Assembly (NCBI GenBank): GCA_963546395.1
Contig: CAUUMS010000004.1
Location: forward strand, 84,160 to 148,159
DNA from: Bacteroides_D sp963546395
GTDB taxonomy: Bacteria > Bacteroidota > Bacteroidia > Bacteroidales > CAJPTX01
Length of the DNA stretch: 64,000 nt
Direction of reading: 5' to 3'
In this document: positions 35,257-43,057 of the stretch, in pieces
How positions within the stretch are numbered: position 1 is the first letter of the stretch
Layout: every line of letters begins with the position of its first letter
Position numbers and translations under genes: made by a program
The notes under the pieces: model-generated
The model's input: the letters and a program-made list of their open reading frames with translations, nothing else
Databases searched by the model: none
What the model was told of the DNA's origin: nothing

Positions 35257-37392
35257 TTAGAAGCTTTCGTAATCCGCATCGCTATCCGTGCCCGTAGACA
35301 TATCCAGCTGTACACCGCCGCTCTTCGTGGGCCGTGCCACAGGCTCTGGCTCCACTACTGGGGATGGGACGACTGGCTGCGCAGCAGGTGCCTCCACCCT
35401 CGGAGGTGCTACCGTTGACACAGGAGCCTCGGGCTCCCTCCGAGTCACATGGGTCTGTGCAGTGGCTACTCCAGGCCGGGGCCCTGACTTCTCAGCGGGG
35501 ATAGGTGCTACCCTCTCAGTGCTATGGATTGGCCGACTGGGGGCTGACACCATAGGCAAACCACTAGGTGCACTCGGCTTCACCGGCGTGATAGGACGTA
35601 CATTCGTAGTAGGCCTTGAGACATGCAATGAGGATGCACCCTGGAGGACGGGAGCCTCTGTCTGATCAATCTTAAACAGATTGGCCAGCTTGCCAATCTC
35701 TGCTGCCAGAATATCGAGCTGATTGGCACTGTCTGCCAGCGTGGCACTCGAGGCTGCATTGGCCTGCGACACGCTGCTAAGCTGCTGCACGGCCCTATTG
35801 ACCTGCTCTGCGCCATTACGCTGCTCGAGGCTAGCCACGGCGACCTCACGCGAGAGGCTGGCACTATTGCGCACATTCGGGGCAATCTCGTCGAGGGCTG
35901 CATTCACGCTATCCGCAGTGCGCACCGCAGACCCTACTAGCGATATGACCTCATCGGCTGCACCGCCACTTCGCTCGGCCAGCTTACGTACCTCAGAGGC
36001 AACCACAGCAAATCCACGTCCGTGCTCTCCAGCCCGGGCGGCCTCCACTGCCGCATTGAGGGCCAGAATATTAGTCTGATTAGCAATGTCGCTTACCACG
36101 CCTATCTTAGATGCGATCTCCTGCACGGCCTCCCGATTCTGGCGCACATGCTCTAGCAAGCCCTCAAGGATATTCGACACGCTCTGCGACATCTTCTCCG
36201 ACTGCTGCGCATTGTCCGCATTCTGATCGATGTTGGCGGCCATTTGCTCCATGGCACTCGACACCTGCTCTGTTGACGAGGCCTGCGATGAGGCTCCCTC
36301 GGCGATCTGGCGACTCGCCTCGCCCATCTTCTTGCTCACAGACTGAAGCTCGCCTGAAGTCTTATGCAGGGCCGTTACAAGCTCCACCATCTTACCCCGC
36401 AATGCCTCGGAGGCCCGTACTATCTTACCCGCCTCATCCGCACGCTCCTTGTCTACCTGTATCAGGTGATTTGTCTCTCGCAAATTACCGTCGCGCATTG
36501 CAGCCATTGAGGCCTCAGTACGGCTAAATACCCCAACCAGAGCACCCGACGCACGGTAGGTGAGCACTCCAAGGAAGAGGAATACCAGTATTGCGCTCAC
36601 GAGTAGAGCTCGACTACGTGACTTGCCATACGCCGTCATCTCCTTCTCTATCACCTTGTAATAGCTCCGCAGGGATGCACAGAAAGCCGCTGAGGACTCA
36701 TCGTACGTCTGCTGTAAGCCCTCCTGCACACGCTCCTTTGACACCAAGTCTTCCATCCGGCCCAGCACGTCACGCAACGCACCGCCCTCCTCTACCAGCT
36801 CACCAGCAGCCTTTGCCAGCATATCCTTAGAAGCCTCGAGCCTCGGCACCTCATCCGACTCGACGTGCTTGGCAAAAGCCAGTGCAGACTCCAGCAACAG
36901 GCGCATAAGATCGCGGGATATCCCCTCCGAGACAGAGGCCTTCGAGGCCAAAGCTTGCAGATCGTTACGCACGCTCGTCTGCACCGCATAAAGCTCCTTC
37001 TCGCTCTCAAGCAGGGAGTGGGCCGCCTGCCGTAATTCAGCCCTCAGGTTCGCCACCCGTTGCGCAGCCTCGAAGATGGAGCGTTCGGCATGTTGCACCG
37101 GTGCAAGCATATCCTGCTCTCGGCCGCTCTCGTCCACATTGCCGATGCGGCTATCCACCCTGGCAATGAGCGATTCGTCATGCGTGCGGAAGAAGCTCTC
37201 TACGTCGGCGTAGGCGTGATGCACCATATCGCTGGATTGGCTCACCTCCGAGTATATGGGGAGGAAGGTGGCCACCTGTAGATGGCTGTACACGCCCACC
37301 GACATTATAACCAGAAATGCCACAAAGGCCAGTACATTGAGCAGCAGCAGCTTCACCCGAATGCTCGTCGTTGCCATGCGATGCAAATCCAT
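35257..37392 (-). CDS. Methyl-accepting chemotaxis protein with long linker and CheR-type C-terminal pentapeptide
   Basis: A 711-residue chemoreceptor from the ATG at 37392, preceded by a strong Shine-Dalgarno-like GAGGAGGAG. TM1 is about residues 15-35. A helical periplasmic sensor of about 240 residues follows, then TM2 (ALLVSAILVFLFLGVLTY), a HAMP region and the signalling hairpin with tip ALNAAVEAARAGEHGRGFAV. After the hairpin there is an extension of about 130 residues rich in Pro, Val, Ala and Ser, ending DSDADYESF. The last five residues, DYESF, fit the CheR/CheB-tethering pentapeptide x-[HFYW]-x-x-[HFYW] on a flexible linker. It is similar to the receptor at 15792 in the signalling domain only. 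The ligand is unknown. Confidence 0.93.
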   Translation of the reverse strand: MDLHRMATTSIRVKLLLLNVLAFVAFLVIMSVGVYSHLQVATFLPIYSEVSQSSDMVHHAYADVESFFRTHDESLIARVDSRIGNVDESGREQDMLAPVQHAERSIFEAAQRVANLRAELRQAAHSLLESEKELYAVQTSVRNDLQALASKASVSEGISRDLMRLLLESALAFAKHVESDEVPRLEASKDMLAKAAGELVEEGGALRDVLGRMEDLVSKERVQEGLQQTYDESSAAFCASLRSYYKVIEKEMTAYGKSRSRALLVSAILVFLFLGVLTYRASGALVGVFSRTEASMAAMRDGNLRETNHLIQVDKERADEAGKIVRASEALRGKMVELVTALHKTSGELQSVSKKMGEASRQIAEGASSQASSTEQVSSAMEQMAANIDQNADNAQQSEKMSQSVSNILEGLLEHVRQNREAVQEIASKIGVVSDIANQTNILALNAAVEAARAGEHGRGFAVVASEVRKLAERSGGAADEVISLVGSAVRTADSVNAALDEIAPNVRNSASLSREVAVASLEQRNGAEQVNRAVQQLSSVSQANAASSATLADSANQLDILAAEIGKLANLFKIDQTEAPVLQGASSLHVSRPTTNVRPITPVKPSAPSGLPMVSAPSRPIHSTERVAPIPAEKSGPRPGVATAQTHVTRREPEAPVSTVAPPRVEAPAAQPVVPSPVVEPEPVARPTKSGGVQLDMSTGTDSDADYESF

Positions 37393-37397
37393 TGAGT

Positions 37398-37406
37398 CTC
37401 CTCCTC
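37398..37406 (-). promoter_or_regulatory. Strong Shine-Dalgarno-like site before the second chemoreceptor
   Basis: GAGGAGGAG on the minus strand ends 5 bases before the ATG at 37392. Most genes in this window lack such a site, as expected for Bacteroidota, so this one stands out and supports the start chosen. Confidence 0.7.
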
Positions 37407-37524
37407 TTTTGGTAGCGTGCGATGCGCACCTAGAAATTATCCCCTACATCCGAATCCAGAATACAATACGTTGTGGCCAATATGATTGTTCTCCTAATTC
37501 TTTGGTTGTCAATTTCAGTAGTGC

Positions 37525-38550
37525 CTACGTGCTTTTTTCAGTGGTCAAAAAGGTTTTACGCCCAAGTACAAAGTAGTCCCACACGAGCAATCGATGCCCA
37601 AGCGGTGCGCTGAACGAAGTACTAGAATGCCACTCCCGCAGGGTACGCCAGAATTCCACGTGAGCCCGTAACACGGCCCGCGCAGCATCGGTACGTCCCT
37701 GGAGCAGGTACATCATGGCTGACAGGCCGTCGAGGCATAGGCGCAACGGCAGCAATAGGATTCCTCGCCCTCGACTCCAATTGCGACGTAGCATCCAGAG
37801 GCTGTTACGATAATTCAGATACAGCTTGCGGGGGCTATCGTTGGGCAAGGCCCCACCCCCGACGTGGTACACGGAGGCCGATGGCTCCACCCAGACCTGC
37901 CCTCCCAGGCTACGCATACGCCAGCAGAGGTCTATCTCCTCCATGTGAGCAAAGAAGCGTCCCTCCAGTCCTCCCGCTTGCCAATATGCCTCAGCCCTCA
38001 CCGCCAGGCAAGCACCGCTAGCCCAGTGCACCTGGCGCGCATCATCATACTGCCCGCAATCCTGCTCCACGGTGGCAAGCATACGCCCCCGGCAGTACGG
38101 ATACCCCAGCATGTCGAGATACCCTCCGCAAGCCCCAGCATACTCAAAGAAGTCACGGCGATGCCACGACCGGATCTTGGGCATCACAGCCCACACCTGC
38201 TCCGAGCTACGTAACCTGGCAACGAGTGGTGCCAGCCAGCCCTCGGTTACCTCAACGTCGCTGTTGAGCAGAATGTAAATGTCACTGGATAAGGTCTCAC
38301 GCACCCACTTCAGGGCCCGATTATACCCCTCGGCAAAGCCCCAATTCTGCGTAAAAGCTACCGTCTTCACTCCTGGGCACTCTGCATGGATGTAGTCCAG
38401 CGAGCCGTCTTCCGAGCCATTGTCAGCCACCACCACCTCAGCCAATCCGGCCGTGCAACGGCATACCCCAGGTAAAAACTGGCGGAGGAACTTCAGCCCA
38501 TTCCAGTTGAGTATCACGACGGCCACGCCGCCCTCCTTAGCCCTGTCCAT
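37525..38550 (-). CDS. Family 2 glycosyltransferase
   Basis: A 341-residue GT-A fold enzyme. The ATG at 38550 (MDRAKEGGVAVVILNWNG) begins just before the first beta strand; the frame stays open upstream but would run through the preceding gene. Motifs are VVILNWNGLKFL, VVVADNGSEDGS (nucleotide-binding), YILLNSDVEVTEGWL (DxD-like NSDVE) and HMEEIDLCWRMR (the ED-x-x-W catalytic region). This layout is that of rhamnosyl- or WcaE-like transferases. The C-terminal part is amphipathic and may associate with the membrane. The start overlaps the acyltransferase gene by 14 bases: last gene of the mtaB-suhB-lpxL-like operon. A role in lipopolysaccharide or glycan assembly is inferred. Confidence 0.9.
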   Translation of the reverse strand: MDRAKEGGVAVVILNWNGLKFLRQFLPGVCRCTAGLAEVVVADNGSEDGSLDYIHAECPGVKTVAFTQNWGFAEGYNRALKWVRETLSSDIYILLNSDVEVTEGWLAPLVARLRSSEQVWAVMPKIRSWHRRDFFEYAGACGGYLDMLGYPYCRGRMLATVEQDCGQYDDARQVHWASGACLAVRAEAYWQAGGLEGRFFAHMEEIDLCWRMRSLGGQVWVEPSASVYHVGGGALPNDSPRKLYLNYRNSLWMLRRNWSRGRGILLLPLRLCLDGLSAMMYLLQGRTDAARAVLRAHVEFWRTLREWHSSTSFSAPLGHRLLVWDYFVLGRKTFLTTEKST

Positions 38551-39439
38551 CCGGCATCGTGGGCTTACTGTACTTCCATCGCCGGTGCGACCAGAGCCAT
38601 GGGGCTGGGTTCGCCTGTATGCAACGCTCAAGCGTCGCCAAGTGCTGCGCCGTAATCCAATCGTCGGGCGTGTGGCACGGGTCATCCGTAATCAGCTCCA
38701 GCGTAATCTGATAGTGTCCCCTGCGCACCCGCTGCATATTGCAGAAAAAGACCGGCAGATTAAACCGCTTGGCGATGTGCTCTATACCACGAAAGACGAG
38801 CGTATCCTGATTCAGGAATCGCCCCCAGTAATGGTTGCCCTTCCAGGGGGTCTGATCCGTAATCAGGCCGATTAGCGTCGGCACATGCTGTTGCTCGTAG
38901 CGAAGCACCGTGCGGAAGGTATCCTTCATCAGCACCGTCTCACTCCCGAGACGCTCACGCGAGCCCGTGAGGAGTCGCTCCAGCCGCTTATTATTCACCG
39001 GTTTATAGATACTGAGCATCTTATGCCGAATCTGCGGGGCGGCCGTCGTCAGAAACTCCCAGTTAGCGTAATGGGCTGCCGCGATCACCACGCTACGCCC
39101 AGCCTCGTAGTAGGGTGTCAGCAGCTCCACGTTGGTATAGCTGCATCGTGCCATCATACGTTTAGCCGAGGCGTGCAGCAGGAAGGCCTCCTCAAGAATC
39201 AAATCGCTCAGGTGGCGGTAGAAACCCCACGCAATGCGTCGCACCTCAGCCTCACTCTTCTCTGGAAACGAGCGGCGCAGATTGCCAAGCACCGTACCTC
39301 GCCGATAGCGCACCACATAGCACAACAGGAATGCGCTCACATCCGACAGGGCGTAGAACAGCCTCTGTGGCAGCACCGACAGGATCCACGTGAAGACGTA
39401 GACCAGCACATAGACCACCCATCCGAGAACCTTACCCAT
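38537..39439 (-). CDS. LpxL/HtrB-like lipid A acyltransferase
   Basis: A 300-residue membrane-anchored acyltransferase of the lysophospholipid acyltransferase superfamily, predicted to add a secondary acyl chain to lipid A. An N-terminal hydrophobic segment (VVYVLVYVFTWILSVLP) is followed by the conserved RRGTVLGNLRRSFPEKSEAE. The catalytic His-x4-Glu is in AAHYANWEFL, and further family features are LITDQTPWKGNHYWGRFLNQ and PVFFCNMQRVRRG. The length is typical. The ATG at 39439 overlaps the end of suhB by 8 bases, and the stop overlaps the glycosyltransferase start. Which acyl chain and position are used cannot be told. Confidence 0.92.
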   Translation of the reverse strand: MGKVLGWVVYVLVYVFTWILSVLPQRLFYALSDVSAFLLCYVVRYRRGTVLGNLRRSFPEKSEAEVRRIAWGFYRHLSDLILEEAFLLHASAKRMMARCSYTNVELLTPYYEAGRSVVIAAAHYANWEFLTTAAPQIRHKMLSIYKPVNNKRLERLLTGSRERLGSETVLMKDTFRTVLRYEQQHVPTLIGLITDQTPWKGNHYWGRFLNQDTLVFRGIEHIAKRFNLPVFFCNMQRVRRGHYQITLELITDDPCHTPDDWITAQHLATLERCIQANPAPWLWSHRRWKYSKPTMPDGQG

Positions 39440-40262
39440 CCTGCCGACCCATCATGCGTATAATCTCCCGGCTAAACTCCCCAAAGAGCCCCGGTGCTGC
39501 GCACAGCATCTCACCTCCGTGCAGCATGCCACCCTTGCCTGCGAAGTCTGCGCACAGCGCACCCGCCTCTGTGGCTATCACAATGCCTGCGGCCACGTCC
39601 CACGCATGCAAGCCATACTCGTAAAAGGCATCCACCCTGCCGCAAGCCACATACACGAGATCCGTGGCTGCCGACCCAAGACGGCGCAAGCCATGCGAGT
39701 GGCGCATGAAGTACTCCATCGTGCTAAAGAATGGGCCGATATGCTTGTAGTTGCTGTATGGGAACCCCGTGGCCACGAGTGCATCATCTATCCGTGCGCA
39801 ACGGGACGCCCGTATGGGAGCCCCATTCATGGTGGCACCGCCTCCACGCACTGCGCTGAAGAGCTCATCGGCCGTCACCTCGTACACCACTCCTAGCACC
39901 ACATCGTCCCCATGGCTCAGACCGATGCTCACTGCATACGGCGGCATCCCATGGATAAAATTCGTCGTGCCATCCAGCGGATCCACCACCCAGTTGTACC
40001 CCGTGGATTTGCTCTCACCGCCCCCCTCCTCCGAGAGGATACCAGCCTCGGAGAGTAGCTCTCGGAGTGCAGGGAGTATCATGCCCTCAGCCGTCTTATC
40101 GACGTACGACACGAAGTCATGCTCACCCTTCACCTCCACCCTATCCAGGCTAAACTGTGCCCGCTCTTTGGCGATGAACTGGCCTGCCAGCTTTGCTACC
40201 CGCTCAACCTGCGGGAGCAATATGCTCAGCCCGCCCTCCTTCTCGATATCAGCAATCAGCAT
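39432..40262 (-). CDS. suhB: Inositol monophosphatase family phosphatase
   Basis: A 276-residue metal-dependent phosphatase. The signature WVVDPLDGTTNFIHGMPPYA holds two metal-binding Asp residues; GILSEEGG provides the Glu-Glu pair, and the C-terminal metal motif is HAWDVAAGIVIATEAG. The family covers myo-inositol phosphatase, fructose bisphosphatase and CysQ-like enzymes; this member has the general SuhB pattern. The substrate is not determinable. It overlaps mtaB upstream by 7 bases and the acyltransferase downstream by 8 bases, suggesting translational coupling. Confidence 0.93.
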   Translation of the reverse strand: MLIADIEKEGGLSILLPQVERVAKLAGQFIAKERAQFSLDRVEVKGEHDFVSYVDKTAEGMILPALRELLSEAGILSEEGGGESKSTGYNWVVDPLDGTTNFIHGMPPYAVSIGLSHGDDVVLGVVYEVTADELFSAVRGGGATMNGAPIRASRCARIDDALVATGFPYSNYKHIGPFFSTMEYFMRHSHGLRRLGSAATDLVYVACGRVDAFYEYGLHAWDVAAGIVIATEAGALCADFAGKGGMLHGGEMLCAAPGLFGEFSREIIRMMGRQDG

Positions 40263-41566
40263 GGGTCTACCACCTCTCCTTTCATGATACCATTCCTCAG
40301 ATGCCCCCCCAGTCTCACCTGGGCGATGCGTCCGCGATTACCATCCGCAATGGGGAACTCCGCCCGGATGTAATTGTCTGTCAGCCCTTGCCCTATCCCA
40401 TTTCGCCCTACATGCTCTACGAGCACTGGGCGCACAGCCCCAGCAAACCGCTCGCAGTAAGCCGTGTGCAGCTCCTCCGACAGAGCCGCCAGCCGACGGG
40501 CATACACCCGTTTCAGCTCAGAGGGCACTTTACCAGGCATGCGTGCCGCCAACGTCCCAGGGCGGGATGAATACGGGAACACGTGCAGGTACGAGGGCTT
40601 CAGCTCGAGCAAAAAGTCGTAGGTCTTCTCAAACTCCATCTCCGTCTCGCCCGGGAATCCCACGATCACGTCCACGCCCAGGAATAGATCGGGCATACGA
40701 CGGCGGGCCTCCACCACGCGCTGCCAGTACACCTCTGTGGTGTAGCGTCGCTTCATGGCGCGCAGAATGTTATCGCTCCCCGACTGCAACGGCACATGCA
40801 GATGCGGCAGGAACTTACCCGAGCTCGCCACAAAGTCGAGTATCGCATCTGTGAGCAGATTGGGCTCAATGGACGAAATCCTGTAGCGCAAGATGCCCTC
40901 CACCCCCTGTAGGGCCATCAGCAAATCCAGAAAAGACTCGCTGGTACCCCGACCAAAATCACCCGTGTTGATACCCGAGATCACGATCTCACGAGTGCCC
41001 ATCTTGGCAATGACCCCCGCCTGCTGCACAGCCTCAGCAATCCGCACGCTCTGTCCGCGCCCCCGGGCTAGCGGTATGGTGCAATAGCTGCAACCGTAGC
41101 TACAGCCATCCTGCACCTTCAGGAAGGCCCTCGTCCGATCGCCCAGTGAGTATGCCGGGAAAAAGTCGCTCTCAGCCTCTCCCCCGCAGGGGATCTCATC
41201 CCCATAGCCCATGGCCCAAAGCACCGCCTCGGCGAGCCGATGTTTGTCATGGCGCATCACCACGAAATCGGCCCCATGGCTGTATAGCTCCCCCGGCGAA
41301 AGCTCGGCGTAGCATCCCACCAGCACCAGGAAGGCCCCTGCATGCTCGCGGCGAACACGGTGCAGCAGCTGTCGGCACTTATGCTGGGCCTGCTCCGTGA
41401 CAGCGCAGCTATTCAGCACCACGATGTCTGCACCCTCTCCCAGCCTCACAACCCGCACCCCGCGCGAGGTAAACTGGCGTGCGTAGGTTGACTCTTCCGA
41501 GTAGTTGAGCTTACACCCGAACGTGTAAAAGCTCACGCTAAGCCCTGTTGCCGCCCTGCCAGTCAT
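40256..41566 (-). CDS. mtaB: tRNA t6A37 methylthiotransferase
   Basis: A 436-residue methylthiotransferase converting t6A37 to ms2t6A37 in ANN-decoding tRNAs. The N-terminal MTTase domain has cluster Cys residues in FYTFGCKLNYSE, NSCAVTEQAQHKC and VGCYAEL. The radical SAM motif is QDGCSYGCSYCTIP, followed by the TRAM domain. TFGCKLN and the overall length separate it from MiaB and RimO. Coordinates use the ATG at 41566, but a GTG at 41536 (giving VSFYTFGCKLN) is a serious alternative because the promoter box ends only 4 bases before the ATG. It is the first gene of the operon with suhB, the acyltransferase and the glycosyltransferase. Confidence 0.93.
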   Translation of the reverse strand: MTGRAATGLSVSFYTFGCKLNYSEESTYARQFTSRGVRVVRLGEGADIVVLNSCAVTEQAQHKCRQLLHRVRREHAGAFLVLVGCYAELSPGELYSHGADFVVMRHDKHRLAEAVLWAMGYGDEIPCGGEAESDFFPAYSLGDRTRAFLKVQDGCSYGCSYCTIPLARGRGQSVRIAEAVQQAGVIAKMGTREIVISGINTGDFGRGTSESFLDLLMALQGVEGILRYRISSIEPNLLTDAILDFVASSGKFLPHLHVPLQSGSDNILRAMKRRYTTEVYWQRVVEARRRMPDLFLGVDVIVGFPGETEMEFEKTYDFLLELKPSYLHVFPYSSRPGTLAARMPGKVPSELKRVYARRLAALSEELHTAYCERFAGAVRPVLVEHVGRNGIGQGLTDNYIRAEFPIADGNRGRIAQVRLGGHLRNGIMKGEVVDPC

Positions 41567-41570
41567 GCCG

Positions 41571-41578
41571 CAAAGGTA
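41571..41578 (-). promoter_or_regulatory. -7 promoter box of the mtaB operon
   Basis: TACCTTTG on the minus strand, an exact TAnnTTTG match ending 4 bases before the annotated ATG. Transcription would start at or inside that codon, implying a leaderless message or a downstream GTG start at 41536. Confidence 0.65.
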
Positions 41579-41684
41579 GCGAATGCCACCCGAATACCCC
41601 TCCCGAAATGCTGTGCACCGAGCCCCCTCTCCCCCGTGCGAATCCCCTTACTACGTGCGGCCGCAGTCCAATACGTTTCCCGCG

Positions 41685-42806
41685 CTAACGCTTCGCAGGA
41701 GCACTCCCGAGCACCTGGAGCGAATTCTTCATGAAAGCGAACTTCTCATCAAACCGATCCTCTTTATCCTGCATCATAACCGTCATGGAATAATCACCAG
41801 CCAAGAAGGTGTAGATGCGCCCGTAGAGCATGAACTCCTCGGTCTCGAGCGTGAAAGTGCAGTAATGCGCTGAGTATCCGCGGTAATTTGTCGTCCCAGT
41901 CTCCCGCACCTCGAGCGCCTCGTGCGAGGGCTGCTCTCTAAGCTTGCTGAGATTCCGCTGGAGAAGCTCAGCCGGAGCATCCCCATGTGACACCGCTGTC
42001 ACAACGACTAGGGCTGTAGCATCATCTCCCTCCTGCTCGCACGCCACGTAGTAGGCTCCATCCCCCAGATCTTCCACCTCCACAAGCCAATCGATCGGAT
42101 AATTGAAGCCAATGCAGTAGAACCGGCACTTCCGCCACACCGCAACGCCCCGATCGTCCGTTGGCTCCACCTCAATGCGCACCGCCCCCTCCTCAATGCA
42201 CGTACGCCTGGACATGAGTTGCTTCAACAGCCCCCACTCGTTCTCATCAATCCGTGCGATGTTGCGCTTAATGGTGGCCTCACTCCCCGTTGCCCATGCG
42301 AGCGGCCTCGGTAGGAAATCCGCAAATACCCCATCCTCCCTGCGCTGAAAGGATGTGACACACGGCACGAGCTCCCCCACCCGTAGCTGATGCCGCGGGA
42401 GCTTCTTCACCCGAAACCGCTTGTATGCCCAGTGGGCATCATGCGCCCGGGACGAACCTCCGGGAATGGTCATATCGGCCAGAGCCAGTAGCTCGATGGG
42501 GTGCAGTTGCACAACGACGGCTGGCACCAACTGCCCCTCCTTGTATATGCGCCCCGACATGCCCTTAGCGAGCAGAAAAAAGAGCAACATCGCAAGCATG
42601 GCGACGACCATATGCGCAGCTCCAATCCGCCAGTTCCACATGTCGCCTAGCAGTCCACCCACGAGGATCAGGAGAACGGCGATGAGCAGCAGCCCTATCC
42701 TCAGCTTCAGGAGCTGGATGCACACCTCGTCAAACTTCCGCATCTGGCGAGCATCGACGTCGATATCGCTCACCCGAGTAGCCTGCAATTCGTCCACAGG
42801 GTTCAT
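41685..42806 (-). CDS. Membrane protein with DUF3239-like region, function unknown
   Basis: A 373-residue protein from the ATG at 42806 (MNPVDELQATRVSDIDVDAR); the open frame 25 codons further upstream has no protein-like start. Two adjacent transmembrane helices, about residues 37-57 (IGLLLIAVLLILVGGLLGDM) and 65-82 (AAHMVVAMLAMLLFFLLA), are followed by a cytosolic or periplasmic region. The pattern RIYKEGQLVPAVVVQLHPIE recalls DUF3239 (recalled, not searched). The rest, from about residue 215, is beta-rich (FYCIGFNYPIDWLVEVED, YTFLAGDYSMTVMMQDKEDR) and may be a second domain. It is followed by no obvious partner. The nearest upstream gene is tRNA-Arg, separated by a terminator. Confidence 0.7.
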   Translation of the reverse strand: MNPVDELQATRVSDIDVDARQMRKFDEVCIQLLKLRIGLLLIAVLLILVGGLLGDMWNWRIGAAHMVVAMLAMLLFFLLAKGMSGRIYKEGQLVPAVVVQLHPIELLALADMTIPGGSSRAHDAHWAYKRFRVKKLPRHQLRVGELVPCVTSFQRREDGVFADFLPRPLAWATGSEATIKRNIARIDENEWGLLKQLMSRRTCIEEGAVRIEVEPTDDRGVAVWRKCRFYCIGFNYPIDWLVEVEDLGDGAYYVACEQEGDDATALVVVTAVSHGDAPAELLQRNLSKLREQPSHEALEVRETGTTNYRGYSAHYCTFTLETEEFMLYGRIYTFLAGDYSMTVMMQDKEDRFDEKFAFMKNSLQVLGSAPAKR

Positions 42807-42890
42807 GGTGCCCTCCCAGCTTAAAGCGATTTTAATGAATGCGAGACAACAGTGCGCCCGACTGATCTCACCTAGCCACAAAAGGCCTGC

Positions 42891-42928
42891 AAAAAAATAG
42901 GGCGACGCAGACTCTGCCGCATCGCCCT
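42891..42928 (-). terminator. Rho-independent terminator after tRNA-Arg(CCG)
   Basis: AGGGCGA pairs with TCGCCCT, with an inner GCAGA/TCTGC stem, followed on the minus strand by TATTTTTTT. It begins 4 bases past the tRNA 3' end. Confidence 0.9.
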
Positions 42929-42932
42929 GCTG

Positions 42933-43006
42933 TGACCCCGGAGGGATTCAAACCCCCGACTTTCAGAACCGGAATCTGACGTTCTATTCAGCTGAACTAC
43001 GGGGCC
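42933..43006 (-). tRNA. tRNA-Arg (CCG)
   Basis: A 74-nt cloverleaf on the minus strand. Acceptor GGCCCCG pairs with CGGGGTC (one G-U). The anticodon stem TCAGA/TCTGA encloses loop TTCCGGT, giving anticodon CCG, which reads CGG. The T arm contains GGGTTTGAATCCC. CCA is not encoded. Confidence 0.95.
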
Positions 43007-43016
43007 AACTCGGGCT

Positions 43017-43024
43017 CAAAGGTA
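43017..43024 (-). promoter_or_regulatory. -7 promoter box of tRNA-Arg(CCG)
   Basis: TACCTTTG on the minus strand, an exact TAnnTTTG match, 10 bases before the tRNA 5' end. Confidence 0.7.
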
Positions 43025-43057
43025 AACATTTTTGGGCAACTCGCAGAAGTAGCCCTC

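Noticed and set aside
38551..38685. N-terminal extension of the glycosyltransferase
   Set aside because: The extra 45 codons lie inside the acyltransferase gene and encode an Arg-rich non-domain; the ATG at 38550 directly precedes the first strand of the GT fold.
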